Source: Cloeon dipterum (taxonomy: Eukaryota > Arthropoda > Insecta > Ephemeroptera > Baetidae). Taken from it: a DNA stretch of 64,000 nt. The stretch is taken from the NCBI RefSeq assembly GCF_949628265.1, contig NC_088788.1, forward strand, positions 25,902,335 to 25,966,334, given 5' to 3'. The notes beneath the pieces are model-generated. The model was not told the DNA's origin. It did not search any database and saw nothing but the letters and a program-made list of their open reading frames with translations. The stretch's first letter is position 1, and each line of letters opens with the position of its first letter. Below, piece by piece: positions 63,022 through 64,000 of this stretch. The position numbers and the translations under genes are program-made.

Positions 63022-64000
63022 CCAACAGCCCCCTCTCCGCTCTCCTTGGCCTCTTCGCTCTTCTCTCACTCTCTTTCGCCGCAGACACGCAGGAGTGCGC
63101 GGCCCCCTCCGCCCCTCGGGACACCCTGGGCGCCCTCTCCAAACCCTGAGCCAGCGTAGAGAGGAAAACGTGAAAGACGCGACCACGGGGAATTCCCGCG
63201 ACCGCTCTGCGAAACGGGGATGCTAATAGAACATTTTAAGGTGTCGTTTGCCGAAGCATTTATTTATTACGCCTCGTGTCTGTTACACACAATCTTTTAA
63301 AGCCTCAGGGTGTACTTCTACAGAGTTAGGATTAGAATGGAATCTCTATTTTCCTCAAAACTGAAAGGATATACTTTCTAAATTTTTAGAATTGTTTCTT
63401 TTTTTTGTTTCATGCAACTCTTGTTAAAATTTATTCATGAGATCAATAGTTTCAACAATTCGATCTAAGAAGGAGTGAAATGAGTCGAATGAATATTGAA
63501 AAATTATGTCAAACAGTACAAACTCTCGTTTTCGATTTATATACACTATGAACATTATTTGTTTTGACAACTCCGACATCTCCAAAAAAACGACCGCAAG
63601 AGCTTGGATACAAACAAAATAAGCAAAATCACTCTGCAAATAATGTTATTAGCAAATGGCGGGTCACAACAAAGAGAAGAACATATATGCGCTCATATAC
63701 ACTGTCTCAATTATGAATCGGTAAATTCCCGTTGACGTCATAGGTTTTCCTGTGATCGTCACTTTTATTCCTCCACCATGTTCACTAATTCGTACAATGC
63801 AGTGGGTATTTGAGTATTTTTTTTCTTAACTTATGCCGACGAAATTTTTAAGACAGAATCATTGATTGAAACCTTTGGGTTTGTGAGACAGTGATCCCCT
63901 AAGAAAACAAATCCTTCAATCTGGTCTTAAATCTGATGCATCAAAGCGTTGATGCAAAGCAATTTTTAGTATTCTTCCACACTTTTTTCCCAATTATTGC
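63022..64000. other. Upstream flank of CYP307A, no gene seen
   Basis: A CT-rich and GC-richer segment up to about 63200 and then AT-rich sequence. No coding exon or RNA gene is recognised. Confidence 0.45.

Noticed and set aside
62581-63186. Longer CYP307A start upstream of 62961
   Set aside because: The upstream methionine lies above the TATA box, and family members start at the hydrophobic anchor MLTLVSA.

Overview
The window is eukaryotic nuclear DNA from an insect. The protein genes are split by many short GT-AG introns (mostly about 50-65 nt) on an AT-rich background. The set includes an insect-type glutamate-gated chloride channel and a CYP307A (spook/spookier) P450, which belongs to arthropod ecdysteroid synthesis. 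I cannot name the order from sequence alone. No operons, phage or CRISPR are present.

Layout from left to right: Son, a nuclear-speckle splicing cofactor (671-4593, minus), stands head to head with mRpL19 (5571-6691, plus). Vps13, a bridge-like lipid-transfer protein, follows (7925-20316, plus; 39 exons by my hand splice). RFC3, a clamp-loader subunit (20514-22177, minus), converges on Vps13 and shares a 640-bp divergent promoter with CCT5, a chaperonin subunit (22816-26053, plus). GluCl-alpha (27814-42287, minus) then spreads ten spliced exons over 14.5 kb, with three mutually exclusive versions of exon 3. Upstream of it are two GC-rich stretches with minus-strand splice donors, which may be alternative untranslated first exons. 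A tRNA-Lys(UUU) lies at 50800-50872 (minus). The right end holds CYP307A (54440-62961, minus), with a 5.15-kb first intron and a TATA box.

I joined exons by hand using GT-AG (once GC-AG) sites and family conservation. All six protein models close in frame: Son 773, mRpL19 297, Vps13 3340, RFC3 351, CCT5 543, GluCl 436 and CYP307A 504 residues (seven models counting CYP307A). The left genes are mostly housekeeping. GluCl works in inhibitory neurotransmission, and CYP307A works in moulting-hormone synthesis. Apart from two divergent promoters I see no functional grouping.

I found no evidence of a whole new multi-gene system. The least explained items are structural: a hAT-like MITE in a Son intron with an exact 8-bp target duplication; a nested-hairpin element in the longest intron of Vps13; a cloverleaf-like run of three perfect 7-bp hairpins in a GluCl intron; a Vps13 C-terminus that has lost the glycine-rich ATG2-like motifs; and an altered DKYRP box in RFC3.
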